DNA from: Lonicera japonica
Taxonomy: Eukaryota > Streptophyta > Magnoliopsida > Dipsacales > Caprifoliaceae
Assembly: GCA_021464415.1 (NCBI GenBank)
Contig: CM038471.1
Span: forward strand, 37,235,234-37,299,233
Length of the DNA: 64,000 bases
Reading direction: 5' to 3'
Part shown: in pieces, positions 34,020 to 44,960 of the stretch
Position numbering within the stretch: position 1 is the stretch's first letter
How the letters are laid out: every line of letters starts with the position of its first letter
Notes under the pieces: model-generated
What the model was told of the DNA's origin: nothing
What the model saw: the letters and a program-made list of their open reading frames with translations, nothing else
Database searches by the model: none
Program-made: the position numbers and the translations under genes

Positions 34020-34930
34020 TTTGCCCTAAAGGCTGTTTTAATTCTTTTTCCTTTTAGTTATGTGTTTGGGTTTGGATGATTCACCGGAATAGGAAACTTA
34101 AAACAAAACAAACACACATACATTACTGGTACCGGTAATCCATTACTGGGTCCAATAATCAAATTTATTGGGGTCAGTAATTCATTACACGGTCAATATT
34201 GCTCTGAGCATTTGGGGGAAAATGGAGCATAATTAGCAAGTTTGGATTGGTGTTTGGACCAATTCATACAGCTGAATAGATTATAACACAATTATGGTCC
34301 ACATAGAACAAAGGGTATGAAATCACAATTGGATTTAATTGAACTAAACTACCAAATGCTTGAATATGAACCTACTGACCTGTTAATATGAAGGTTCATA
34401 TTATGAGGCTATTATATAACAAATTAAGACAAATAGCGAAGCTCATACATACATACAAAAAATATAAGCAAACAGAATAATATCTCGTGTTTCTAAAAGG
34501 TGTTTATGGGCATACTAAAAGGTACTTCTTAAAGGTTGTTTCAATTCTTTTTCCTTTTAGTTATGTGTTTGGATTTGGATGATTCACCGGAATAGGAAAC
34601 TTAAAACAAAATAAACACACATACATTACTGGTATCGGTATTCCATTACTGGGTCCAGTAATCAAATTTCTCGGGGCCAGCAATCCATTACGCGGTCAAT
34701 ATTACTCTGAGCATTTGGGGGAAAATAGAGCACAATTAACAAGTTTGGATTGGTGTTTGGACCAATTCATACAGTTGAATAGACCATAACACAATTATGG
34801 TAACAAGTACATAAGAACAATTACTCCATTACTGTCCCAATATTGCTCTGAGCATTTAGGGAATGGAGCAAAATTAACAACTTAGGATTGGTGTTTGGAC
34901 TAAATCATATAGCTGATAACACAATTATAG
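34020..34930. repeat. ~510-bp tandem duplication
   Basis: 'ttctttttccttttagttat' and 'ggatgattcaccggaatagg' at 34035-34095 recur at 34545-34600, and the two units stay similar to 'gaccaattcatacag' (34257 / 34763). A partial third unit lies at 34830-34930 ('attgctctgagcattt'). Each full unit carries ATTACTGG palindromes (34125-34185, 34623-34695). Part of a probable leader intron. Confidence 0.8.
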
Positions 34931-35029
34931 TAACAGGCACATAGGAACAATTACTCGAATACAAGTCAAACTATCTAATTTCACGCAATAACGCTTATTC
35001 AAGCCCCATAATTGCAAACCAATAGAAAT

Positions 35030-35300
35030 GGAGAGTGAGAAGCTTACCAAATAAAAACAGGTTGTGTAAGAGAGAGAGAGATAGAGACGGGGGGTTGCGT
35101 AGGCGGTGTAGGAGAGAAGAGAGAGCAGATCTCGTGTGTAGGAAGAGAGTGAGGGGCAGGGGACAGAGGAGGAAAAGAGAGGATTGGTGCCGAGGGAAAG
35201 AGAAGAGAGCTTAGGGTTCTTAAAGAATGGAAAGGGGGAGGGAAGATTCAATAATTTCAATTTATAACCACACTCTTGGGAGACGTAAGTGTAATACAAA
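35030..35300 (-). promoter_or_regulatory. CT-rich leader exon of CACTA-2 left part
   Basis: The reverse strand is rich in ctctctctct and ends tttttatttg then gtaagc (donor at about 35050). It lies just inside internal subterminal-type repeats (35280-35460), matching the position of the CACTA-1 leader exon. It would serve the Transposase_24 gene at 33882 by removal of a 1.1-kb intron. Inference. Confidence 0.4.
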
Positions 35301-35460
35301 TTATTTAAAAACTACGTCGCCTTAAAAATTTGAAAATTTAAAATAATTTAAAATTTTTGTGAAAATTTGTGGGGGCAATACTTTTGGGCGATGTAATATG
35401 TTCGTACGTCTCCTAGGATCAACTTGAGAGACGTATTTATAACTTGTATGTCACCCAAAC
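35280..35460. repeat. Internal CACTA-type subterminal repeats
   Basis: Contains 'gggagacgtaagtgtaat', 'actacgtcgcctt', 'gggcgatgtaata', 'tacgtctcctagg' and 'gagacgtattta', the same word family as 31120-31760. No cactac terminus follows, so if this is a right end it is truncated. Confidence 0.65.
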
Positions 35461-36099
35461 ATTTTTTAAGAAAATTTTAAATAAATTTTAGTTAAAACCA
35501 TTGACCAAAATTTTCTCCAAAAAATATAAGAATATAATGGTTAGATATATATGTTATGGTAAAATTATTTATACACCATTAATAAGTTTTATACACACAT
35601 CAAAGTTAAAACACTCACACCAATAACACACATAAGAAACTCTCACATACTAATAATTTTGTCTACATTAAAAATGTCATAACTTAAAATAAAAAATTCT
35701 AAATTTAATAAATATTTAATAATTAATATTTAAAATGTACTAATCAAGATCAATTAAACAAGATCTATCTAATTATGCAAAAAAAATCAAGAAAAATTAT
35801 TGTGTAGGCCATCCCAATCTGTCATTTTTAGGACATACATTACGTGGTTAGATTAAGATTAAAAGACTCTTTAAAAAATAAAAAGCAAGTCGGTCCTATA
35901 CAGTATATATACTTTTAGTTTTTCTAGCATTATTATAAATTGAACTTACGTTTCAATTGTTCAAAACGTTAGATTAGACTAGATAATGTGTTCAAAATAG
36001 ACTGATTGATTTTGTCTATTTAAATTCGTCACATGTTAATTTTTTTTATCCTATTATTAGATTTTTTTTATTTCACTGTGTTGGATTAACTTTGAGTGA
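35461..36099. other. Gene-free AT-rich stretch
   Basis: Nothing recognisable. Confidence 0.4.
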
Positions 36100-36690
36100 T
36101 TGATGCCAATATATTGTTTTCTAGAGCATACGAGGGTAAAACAAATGGATATGATCTGTAAGAGGAGAGCTGAGTCTCTGTTGTGGACAACCATACTCAC
36201 ATCGAAAATGGAGGAAAATCTAGAGATAAAAATGAAGAAGTCTCGCAGATTCAGTGTTCATAATTCATCCCCTGGTGTGTATGAGGTGAGATCTAAATTT
36301 TTATATTCAGTGGACATGAATGCGCACACATGTTCCTGCTTTAAATGGCAGATCAACTGGTTCCCTTGCTCTTATGCTGTTGCTGATATTTTAAGCTTTA
36401 TTTGAATTGGGATGTTTATAAGTTCGTTGACGTCGTATTTCACACCGATTCATCTAGAAAATCGTATAGTTTCCTCATTCATCCAATAATGAATATGGAT
36501 GAGTCTTCCTCCGAGGTTACAGGCGGCTACATCTTTCCTCCCATTGTAAAGCAAAGAGGCCACCAGGCAGGTGTAGGAACAAAAGGATGAAGTCTAGTGG
36601 ATAGTGTGAGAAGAAGTCAATCAACTTGCGGCCGCTGTCATAAGAAAGGCATCCACAACAGTCTTACTTGTTATTTAGGCCTGTCAACAG
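36100..36690 (+). pseudogene. MURA-type Mutator transposase C-terminal remnant
   Basis: One frame (to 36405) gives ESLLWTTILTSKMEENL, a variable loop, then YSVDMNAHTCSCFKWQ and FPCSYAVADI, a SWIM-type zinc finger (C-x-C-x(n)-C-x-H/S) in which the usual H after the last C is replaced by S/Y. After a frameshift near 36402 the tail continues with WDVYKFVD, FPPIVKQRGHQ and then, after another shift, STCGRCHKKGIHNSLTC, a CCHC-like knuckle typical of MURA C-termini. The N-terminal and DDE domains are absent. A Mutator-like element was therefore inserted or captured here. Confidence 0.75.
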
Positions 36691-36860
36691 ATCGAATTTG
36701 GATCGGAATCCAAATCCATATTTGGAAAAATTTTCGGATCGAATTCGGATCGGATCATGTAACGGATCATCAAAATATCAATCCATATCCAAATATGTTC
36801 AGATTAGATTATATCTGATCCATTTAAAAATTTATTCATATAATAATTAGTTTGTAAATA
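36680..36860. repeat. GGATCGGAT-rich element fragment
   Basis: 'cctgtcaacagatcgaattt', 'ggatcggaatcc' and 'ttcggatcggatcatg' are arranged as imperfect repeats. Resembles one end of a hAT-like element of the kind seen at 581-1182. No second end was fixed. Confidence 0.35.
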
Positions 36861-37007
36861 TATAAAAAATAATGAAATTAACATAAAAAATTTAACCATT
36901 AGATTCTTATAATTTTGATAGATTTTTTTTTTGTCAAATATGGTGTTTTATATAGATTTGAAACAAGATAATTTCATAATTATTGGGTCCAGTAATTTGA
37001 AGACTCA

Positions 37008-37203
37008 AGAAGATGATACGCACGTGTATAGGTCACACCAGATTACTGGTACCTGTAATTTTTATTACTGCCTCCGCAAATTTTAATTACTGGGTCCAGT
37101 AATTTGGATTACTAAACCCAATAATCAAAATTACCGGGGGCAGTAATAAAAATTACTGTTACCAGTAATCTGGTGTGACCTTTACATGTGCGTATCATCT
37201 TCT
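37008..37203. mobile_element. Foldback element with ATTACTGG arms
   Basis: The left arm (about 37003-37065, agaagatgatacgcac(g)tg, aggtcacaccagattactgg) and right arm (about 37145-37215) are inverted copies of about 60 bp with few mismatches. The ATTACTGG palindromes form the inner part of each arm. Partial right-arm copies recur at 38765-38815 and 38345-38380, each at the border of a duplicated block. Confidence 0.8.
37015..37180. repeat. ATTACTGG palindrome cluster 2
   Basis: 'attactggtacctgtaat', 'attactgggtccagtaat', 'attaccgggggcagtaat' and 'attactgttaccagtaat' are spaced about 18-35 bp apart. Confidence 0.85.
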
Positions 37204-37229
37204 CGAGTCGTCAGGTTACTAATTGGTGG

Positions 37230-38330
37230 GGGGGGGGGGAAGGGGTAACCACGTGGTAGCACGGGACGGGGAACGGTTACCAAAGAGTGACGTCGTTTTA
37301 AAATTAATAACTTCCCTCGAAAATCAAAGCTTGCATTGTTATAAGTAACCCATTCCATCATTTCAGGTTTATATCTTTCTCATCTCTTTTCAAATACCAT
37401 TAATATGGATAATATTTCTGATGCTAACAGTTCTTATAGGCCTCCGGTGACTCCTAATGCAGTTGATAACCTTTTTCGAAGGGTGGAAAGACTTGAAAGA
37501 GAGGTTCTGAGGTTGGAAAATCTGACCCGAATCATTAGAGACCTATAGCAACGTTTGGCCGCTGTGACCACAGAGCGGGACAGACTACATGAGCGGTTAG
37601 AGTAGGGTGAGAGGACGGTTAGGTGATGGGAAAGCTTAGCCTGATCAATCGAAAATACATGTTTACCCATGTATTTCTTTGAATCAAGGATTTACCACTC
37701 GAAAAATAGGTGGTTTGTTTCCCATCTTCTGTTCATGAACTGTCCCATCTATTTATCTCTCCCCTCCCTCTTTTGTTTATCCTCCTTATGTTCTTCCTAG
37801 ATTGAATCCGTTTTGCGAATCTGCGGTTTCTAGGGAGTTCTTATGTTTTGGGGCTCGTTGACAGGTTGCCTTTAGCAATACAGTCACGTGCCCATCTATC
37901 ACCTAGTGTTTCTCCAGTTATGGAGAACATACAATAGTGCGGGGGGTTAACTTCATAATTAAGAGCCCTCCCTTGTTTTTTCATGAATACTTGGTGGTAT
38001 CTTTCCCATCTTTTGGTCTTAAACTTTTTGGGGCTCGTTTTATTTCATCCTTTAATTGAATATGTAATCAGTTGGACTTTGAAGATAAGTTATCTCTTTA
38101 TATCTCATCTTGTACACCATTTATTTCAGTTAAACCTCGAAGTACTTCCTTTGTAATTTTACTTTCATTAATGGAAAATAATTTGTTTCTCTATATCTCA
38201 TCTTGTATACCATTTATTTTCATTTGTCTATGTTGTATGAATGCTTGTGTTTGGGTAATTGTGGCAAATTGATGGAATTTGAAATCTAAATGGTCAGCTA
38301 TTTTAAACATGAACTGAAGGATTATTGGGG
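37230..38330 (+). repeat. Tandem block D1 (with coiled-coil ORF)
   Basis: It aligns with 38815-39770. Shared parts are the 'acgtggtagcacgggacggg' region, 'cgttttaaaattaataactt', the coiled-coil ORF, 'gatgggaaagctta', 'acatgtttacccatgtattt' and an AT-rich 3' part with 'tatctcatcttgta(c/t)ac'. The offset is about 1583 bp. A third, shorter relative is at 38390-38460. Confidence 0.85.
37405..37605 (+). pseudogene. Small coiled-coil ORF, copy 1 (one nonsense codon)
   Basis: ATG at 37405 opens a 66-codon frame beginning MDNISDANSSYRPP, followed by a heptad-patterned segment (FRRVERLEREVLRLENL) predicted to coil. Codon 48 (TAG, about 37546) replaces GAG of the other copy, so only 47 residues would be made. 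The remaining frame QRLAAVTTERDRLHE is conserved. No family recognised. Two CT-rich or AG tracts upstream could be a leader. Confidence 0.6.
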
Positions 38331-38780
38331 CCAGTAATTATGTATAATCATTTCGAGTAGTCATGTTATTAATTAGCCGGAAAGGGGGTTGCCATGTGGC
38401 AAAGAGGGACGGGCGAGTAGCGTTTACCAAAAAATCACGTATTTTCAAAATTAACTAGGGCATACCCGTGCAAATTAAATTAGAACCGATAATAAGATAA
38501 AAAGGAGAAGCGTGTGATGAATCTAAATCGACAAACTTAGGTTCAATTTATCTTCATACTAGAAAAAATAAAAGTAAATCGAATTGGACCGACTTTTTTT
38601 TTTAATTTTTTTTAAAAATTTTAATCATATTTTTTTGTTGTTATTGTGATCTCGGTAAAATAAGTTTTTGACAAATCACGTGTGTGAAAATTTATTGTGT
38701 GTATATTATTGGTGCCAGTAAACTAGATTACTGGGGTCAGTAATCCAATGCTTGGTCCAGTATATTTGAAGTTTCTGGTG
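38320..38780. repeat. ATTACTGG palindrome cluster 3
   Basis: Sparse: 'attattggggccagtaatta' at 38331 and 'attactggggtcagtaat' at about 38728, with the foldback-arm relative after each. Confidence 0.75.
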
Positions 38781-38814
38781 TAACTTTACACGTCCGTATC
38801 ATCATTTCGGGTAG

Positions 38815-39770
38815 TCAGTTTATTAATTAGCTGTAGGGGGTGAGGGTTGCCTCGTGGCATAGCAGGACGGGTAGGTAAGTTTACCAAAATATCACGTCGT
38901 TTTAAAATTAATAACTTCCCTCAAAAACCAAAGCTTGCACTGCTATAATCAGTAACCCATTCTATTACTTTTCTAATACCATTACCGATGGATAATGTTT
39001 CAGAGGCTAACTGTTCCTATAGTCCTCCGGTGACCCTTAGTGCAATTGATAACCTTTTCCGGTGGGTGGAAAAACTTGAAAGAGAGGTTCGAATGTTGGA
39101 AAATTTGACTCAAAGCATTAGAGACCTGGAGCAACGTCTGGCCGCCGTGACCGCAGAGAGGGACCGACTATGTGAGCTGTTAGGGTAGGGGGAGATGAGG
39201 AAGGTCAGATGGGAAAGCTTACCTTGATCAATCGAAACTACATGTTTACCCATGTATTTATATGAATCAAGGATTTGCCAACGGAAAAATTATACACGGT
39301 TCTTTCCCATCTTCTAGTCTTTCCTTTAGCAAAGCAGCCACCTACCCATCTATATCGTAGGGTTTTTGCGGTTATGGAGGAAGAAACTATAAGACTGTGG
39401 GGGGTTAACTTCTTGAGATCCTTCTGGTCTTGTATTTGTTGAACAATTAGCGGTTTCTTTCTTTATATCTCATCTTGTACACCATTTATTTTAATTGGAG
39501 CTCGAATTACCTTCTTTGTAATTTTACTTTCATCAATGGAAAAGAAGTTGTTTCTCTATATCTCATCTTGTATACAATTTATTTCAGTTGGACCTCGAAG
39601 TCCCTCCTTTGTAATTTTACTTTCATCAATGGAAAAGTAGTTGTTTCTCCATGTCTTATCTTGTACACTATTAATTTTTATTTGTGGCTGTTTTATGAAT
39701 GCTTGTGTTTGGATCGTTCTCGCAAAGTGGTGAAATCTTAAAATCTAAGTTAGTCTGCTGTTTTAAATTT
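38815..39770 (+). repeat. Tandem block D2 (with coiled-coil ORF)
   Basis: Second copy of block D1. Its 3' part is itself expanded: the unit 'tatctcatcttgtacac(c)atttatttcagttggacctcg...tcatcaatggaaaa' occurs three times (about 39466, 39558, 39655) with a period near 92 bp, against two in D1. Confidence 0.85.
38988..39188 (+). CDS. Small coiled-coil protein, copy 2 (66 aa)
   Basis: An uninterrupted 66-codon frame from ATG 38988 to TAG 39186-39188. Residues 1-22 are polar (MDNVSEANCSYSPP). Residues 23-66 are a nearly continuous heptad pattern (VEKLEREVRMLENL, IRDLEQRLAAV, ERDRLCELLG), expected to form a short leucine-rich coiled coil. The stop and reading frame match copy 1 apart from that copy's nonsense codon, and most differences between copies preserve coil character. 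Not a family I recognise. It could be a microprotein, a captured exon, or chance conservation from recent duplication. Confidence 0.5.
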   Translation: MDNVSEANCSYSPPVTLSAIDNLFRWVEKLEREVRMLENLTQSIRDLEQRLAAVTAERDRLCELLG

Positions 39771-39774
39771 TATG

Positions 39775-39960
39775 TAAAGGATTACTGGATCGAGTAATCT
39801 CGATTACTTGGACCAGTAATCAATTACTGAGGGAAGTAATACTAATTACCGCCCAATAATCTAGATTACTGGGTGTAGTAATCAAGATTATTGCGGGTAG
39901 TAATCCAGTTGCTGGTGGAGAATTTGGATTGCTGGGGTTAGTAATTTAGGTTCAGTATTT
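39775..39960. repeat. ATTACTGG palindrome cluster 4
   Basis: 'attactggatcgagtaat', 'attacttggaccagtaat', 'attactgggtgtagtaat' and 'attgctggggttagtaat' in tandem with 15-30 bp spacers. Confidence 0.85.
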
Positions 39961-40555
39961 GCATTTTAACACATACAAGGATAAAAATTTAGCACTAACT
40001 CATTTTAACACATCAATTATGAAATATTTGTAAATGATATATTCCTCTTATTTACACCCGGTACCACTCCTCAACAAATATTTGCTTTTGAAAAAAACTT
40101 TTGACACTCTTCACCTTTTCTAACAAGTACTGCCATTTTCAGAGACCACGATTCACAACGAAGCTCTCGCTTTTTAACTCTCTCTGTACTTCACACGTAA
40201 AGACATCATTTTTGTCATCTCTTTGGCTTATCCAATCATGTAAGTTTAACTCTGACTCTATCTCTCTCTTTTTCACTTTCCCCATGCTATTTTTCACATG
40301 TTTTTTTAAGTACGTTAATGTCTGTTAACAACTTATTTTTATCACCAAAAAGATTTTATATTTGATGAAAGCATCTCGCCATTATGAGCGAATATATATA
40401 GGGTCTAAAAACAATAAATGAACCCTATATATCTGTTTCTATGTGTAATGTTGAGTAGTATCTTCCCTTGACATGCGGTTCCTGTTCCTTGTTGATTGCT
40501 ACAACGATAACCAAAACTAGGATTATTGACCTCAATAATAACGTTTCCTAGACAC
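39961..40555. other. Gene-free stretch upstream of Ulp1-type gene
   Basis: AT- and CT-rich sequence including 'ctctatctctctctttttc' (40255). May include promoter or leader of the following gene, but no element is certain. Confidence 0.35.
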
Positions 40556-41125
40556 ATAAATTAATTGCTGACCCCAGTAATGTGATTACTGGCCACAGTA
40601 GTCTAGGTTACTGTCCTCCGTAATGAATTACTGGCCACACTCATGGATTACTGGCCGTAGTAATCCATTACTCGCCCAAGTGATGGATAATTATTGGCAC
40701 CGATAATCCATTACTGTCCCAGCAACTTGGATTACTGGCCTCAGTAATCTGGATTATTGTCCTCCGTAATTAATTACTGGCCACAGTCATAAATTACTGG
40801 CCGCAGTAATCCATTATTAGCCCAAGTGATGGATAATTACTGGCACCGAAATCCTTTACTGTCCCAGCAACTTGGATTACTGGCCCCAGTAATCTGGATT
40901 TATCTCTCTCGTAATGAATTACTGGCCATAGTCATGGATTACTGGCCCAAGTGATGGATAATTACTGGCTCTGGTAATTCATTACTGTCACAACAACTTG
41001 GATTAATGGACCCAGTAATCATGATTACTGGCCCCAGTAATCATGATTACTGGCCCCAGTAGTATGGATTACTTGCCCCAGTAATTTATTACTGGCACCA
41101 GTAACAGATTACTAGGACTAATAAT
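40556..41125. repeat. ATTACTGG palindrome cluster 5, higher-order array
   Basis: The densest cluster. Units such as 'gattactggccccagtaatc' recur every 20-35 bp and are organised in a higher-order repeat containing 'cagcaacttggattactggc' (starting 40720, 40865 and a variant near 40991) and 'aagtgatggataattactgg'. Three higher-order units are visible, with periods of about 145 and 126 bp. Confidence 0.92.
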
Positions 41126-42524
41126 CTTGATAATTGCCTATGTAGCTTTTCTCCTTAATAAACTAATTTATTTTGCTGAAATCAGAATGGCATCAGAACA
41201 TGATACCCCGGTGTGTGGTAGGGAAGAGGTCTCTACAAGCAGCAGTGACGTTGTGCCACTATCTAAATTGAGGAAAAGACGTACACCATTGAGTGAAGCA
41301 CAGTTGAAGAAAGCCACCACAAAGATAGCCGAAGAAACGGTACTGAACCCGAAGGGCAAGCCCACTGGTTCTCCCAAAACTGCCAAATCGAAGAAACAAA
41401 AGAATCAGGAAAAACCATCAAAGGCAGACACTACCAAACCAAAAAGGTCTCTTCCTCAGAGATGCACAATATTGGCCTTTTTCGAATTGGTAAATCAATA
41501 CTAGGAAGCCATCCTGACTGAAACATGGGAGATTTTGAACGGGAAGGTATTCGGCCCTAAGATGTGTTGCTTCTGAGATGCCTTAGTCAAGGAAGCCAAT
41601 TGTAGGAAGACTGAAATTGACTTCGAAATAATAATGAAGCATTTCGACACAAACCAAATGGTGTGGTCCTTTGGTAGTTTACAGTTGGACTTGACCGCAG
41701 AGTTTTTGTCGATCTTGTTTCACCTCCTCACTAGAGGACTAAAAATTGTACCCGTTCCTCGATCAGAGGATATAAAGGCACAGGCGGCCAACCTGTTCAA
41801 AAACTGCAAAGAAACAAAAGGGCTTTCTCGTACCGATATAAAGAACTTGCTCGCATCTGAGCTAAACAAAGAAAAAAGAGCTGATCCAAAAAAGGTTGCA
41901 TCGACTCTGTTGATGTATTTATTCTCAACATTCTTCTTCAACAGAACGGGGATCAATCTTACATGGGATCTGGTCAACATATGCATTGACATTGATAACG
42001 TTAACAAGTATGACTGGGCAAACTCGACTGTGGACTTCTTGTTCTCTGGCATCAAGAAGTACAACAAGGATAAACCAAGCACACTCAACGAATGCACGCT
42101 ATTGGTGCAATATTGGTTTTTGGAGAACACAAAACATAGATTGCCACGGTCAAAGAATCGTCTAATCGGCAGGCCACATTTCATGGCATAGAACATTAGA
42201 GACATGTTCAACATGAAGGCCTTGGAGTTAAACCCCAACCTCTTAGAGGTAACTTTTGCATTGATATAAATACTATACTTTTATGCATTTAAGATAAAAA
42301 GAACCTATTTAATTGTACTTTGTGATTCAAGAACTTGTACTTGGTGGAACTTGGCCAGTGTCTGCCTTTAATTTGATGCACAAACAATTAGTAGGGGAGT
42401 CGAAAAAGGAAGAAGAAACTGTGGGGATAAGAATAATTTCGAAGGTGAAGAAAAGAGTGGTGAGGATGAATCATTAAATCTTTCAAAATGGGTAAGAATT
42501 TTGCATGAAATATAGGATGCTATA

Positions 42525-42815
42525 CTATTAATTACTGGATTACTTCTCCCAATATTGAAGATTACTGGTGCCACTAATTATAATTACTGGGGTTGGTAAT
42601 GGATTACTTCCACCGGTAATCATGATTACTGGTACCGGTAATTCTGATCACAAGCCCCAGTAATTCAGATTACTGCCTCCAGTAATTTTTCTTTAATAAA
42701 TTACTGTCCCCAGTAATCTAGATTTCTTTGGTCATAAATCAATTACTGCCCCAGTATTCTAAATTATTGGCACCAGTAATTAGATTACTGCCCCCAGCAA
42801 TCCATTCTTATTGTT
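42525..42815. repeat. ATTACTGG palindrome cluster 6 (intron of Ulp1-type gene)
   Basis: Includes 'attactggtgccactaat', 'attactggtaccggtaat', 'attactgcctccagtaat', 'attactgtccccagtaat' and 'attattggcaccagtaat', lying between exon-like blocks. Confidence 0.88.
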
Positions 42816-43354
42816 AGACATAGGCTGGAGATTCTCATTACATGTTATGTTTTATCTGTGATTCCAGGTCCCACAAAAAAAGAAAAACGAGAATATGGCA
42901 AAAAAGGTGGTCCAAATTGTCGATACTGTTGTCGCCAAGTTGTCTCGACTTATCGACAATAACATCAACGTGGACCTACAAAAGCCGGATCTAATGGACT
43001 ATTAAGAAACTGTCCATGCCCTCACCAAACAAATGGTTGACGCTATAGTAGCGTCGGATAAAAGAATCAAGCTGCTAGAGCGCTAAAATGAAAGGATACA
43101 GGATCAACCGCAGGTCACAACACCTATAACTCTAAGAGACCAAAATGATCCAATACCACACAATTCAATTCGAGATGATAGGGTTGATGACACATTGGAT
43201 GTGGCCGAAGAAAGGGAGAAGAAGGTTGTCACAGAGAGGGTCAAAGACTGGGGAAGGTTTATAAATGAAGAAGCAGCATTGGCCCAGACTGACGATGTGG
43301 TTAAACAGATTGCTCAAGAGGTGGCCCCAGAACAAAGGGTCATTACGTTACCGT

Positions 43355-43475
43355 CCTAACATTCAATCAAGAAAGCAAAGGCCCATGGGCCCATACAACC
43401 TTCAGTAATCAGCAGGCCATTTAAGAAAGCAAAGGCCCATGGGCCCATACAACCATTGCTTATCAATGAGATCAA
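43355..43475. repeat. Direct repeat within Ulp1-type gene
   Basis: 'aagaaagcaaaggcccatgg' followed by gcccatacaacc occurs at 43370 and again at 43423, in the coding frame of the decayed gene. Confidence 0.9.
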
Positions 43476-43774
43476 CTACACAAAGGAACCCTAGCAAACC
43501 ATCAACATGAAGATTCAGGAGCATTACCACAGTTTTTTCGGCTTGAACAAGTAAGTAAATATTTTTATCCACAAGTGGTAATTGTAAAACTAATTAAAAA
43601 AGACACACTAATTGATTTTAATTTGTTATCTTAATAGCGAAATCTACTACCAGGATCTTGACAACCTGTTCAGTCCTATTATAAAAAAAAATATGATAAA
43701 AGACATAATTGAGGGGATAAATCTTAATAAAAATGAAGAAACAATTGAATAATTTGAATTACTATCAGTTATCA

Positions 43775-43905
43775 ATTTCAATTACTGTGTGTGTTAATTT
43801 GGATTGCTTGGGCCAGTAATTTTGATTACTGGCCCAAGTAATCTTCAGTACTGGGGTCAGTAATAAAGATTACTAGGGCTAGTAATCCATTACTTGTGCA
43901 CTTGT
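43775..43905. repeat. ATTACTGG palindrome cluster 7 (intron)
   Basis: 'gattactggcccaagtaatc', 'gtactggggtcagtaat' and 'attactagggctagtaatcc'. Confidence 0.85.
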
Positions 43906-44960
43906 AACTTTTCTAACAAGTTAAGTGCATGTGCAAAATGTTGCAGGTTTTGAAGCAATACATTACCATGATAAAGTAGGGATAAAACAAAAAAAAATGG
44001 ATAGATTTGGTTTCATTGGCTTGGAAGCTTCAATAAGTAAATCCACGATAAACCAAAAAATTACAGTGCACGAAGATTTACATTGCCATAATTCCTGTTA
44101 ATTTTTTTTTTACAGTTTTACTATATTGCACACCAAGAAAAGCTTGCTACGTCCGGCAAAGACTTTAGTGGGAACGAGTTTGATGTTGCAAATCTCCTCA
44201 TGAAACCCCTATGAAAAATATTTACCCATAAAAAAATCTTGATTCCATTACATCACAGGACGAGCAGACATTTCACCCTTTCTACATAAACCACGATCAG
44301 CAAACAATAACCCACATGAACTCCTTCCTACCCGTAAAGGGTAAAAAGTCCGGTGATGACAAGTGGGCAAAAATGCAAAGACAGTGGTAAGGCAACAACC
44401 AAATATTATACTAGCCAGATTATGTGTTTTCAAGATTAATACCTGACTCCATATATTTACCTTGGCCTTATTAAAAAAAAATAAAGGCAAACCACATTAA
44501 GCATTGGATGAATGTCATATGGCTTGGCGGTCAGTTCCAAACTCAAGCAAGCATTGATCTTGAGGTGTACCGAGAGCATGTGGTTGATCAAGATCAAAAC
44601 GGCCCAAAAATTAAACATAAAGAGCTGACCGCCAATGAAAAGAGAACGAGGTGGATGATCATGAACAAACAGTTAAAATTTGAGTCATACACCTTTGTCG
44701 AAAATGTCGACTGCCCATAACAAATGGCAAGATTGTAAGTAGCTCGGATATTCATGCTTATTTATTAGTAATTTTTTGGTAAATGATATTGTGGCACAAT
44801 AAACCAAAAATTGGTTTTGGTTTTCAGGTCAGATTGTGGTGGGTTCATCCTTCACTTCATGGAATGCTTGGTTAAGGGGAAGAAGTCGTCCCAAAAGGGA
44901 GGGACATTTTTCAGGCAAAACATACTCAACAAATTTAGAACCCTTAGACCATCGGATTGA

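Larger units (their letters stand above)
41187..44960 (+). pseudogene. Decayed Ulp1-type (C48) protease gene
   Basis: ATG 41187 opens a basic, K/S/T-rich N-terminus. In the same frame TAG (41502) and TGA (41574) precede a helical domain (41634-42191; MYLFSTFFFNRTGINLTWDL, YDWANSTVDFLFSGI) resembling the DUF1985 or plant-mobile-like domain of transposon Ulp1 proteins. TAG then falls where TGG is likely (42189). Later exon-like blocks lie at 42400-42490, 42869-43560 (acidic and coiled, three or more stops), 43640-43750, 44110-44390 and 44500-44740. The last block (44828-44960) follows ttttcag and reads SDCGGFILHFMEC, the catalytic Cys motif; a TAA lies just before it. Introns hold ATTACTGG clusters. 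Non-functional; a deSUMOylase-like ancestor is inferred. Confidence 0.72.

Noticed and set aside
31822..41125. The regularly spaced ATTACTGG repeats as a CRISPR array
   Set aside because: Plant nuclear context, no unique spacers of constant length, and degenerate palindromic units with similar intervening text.
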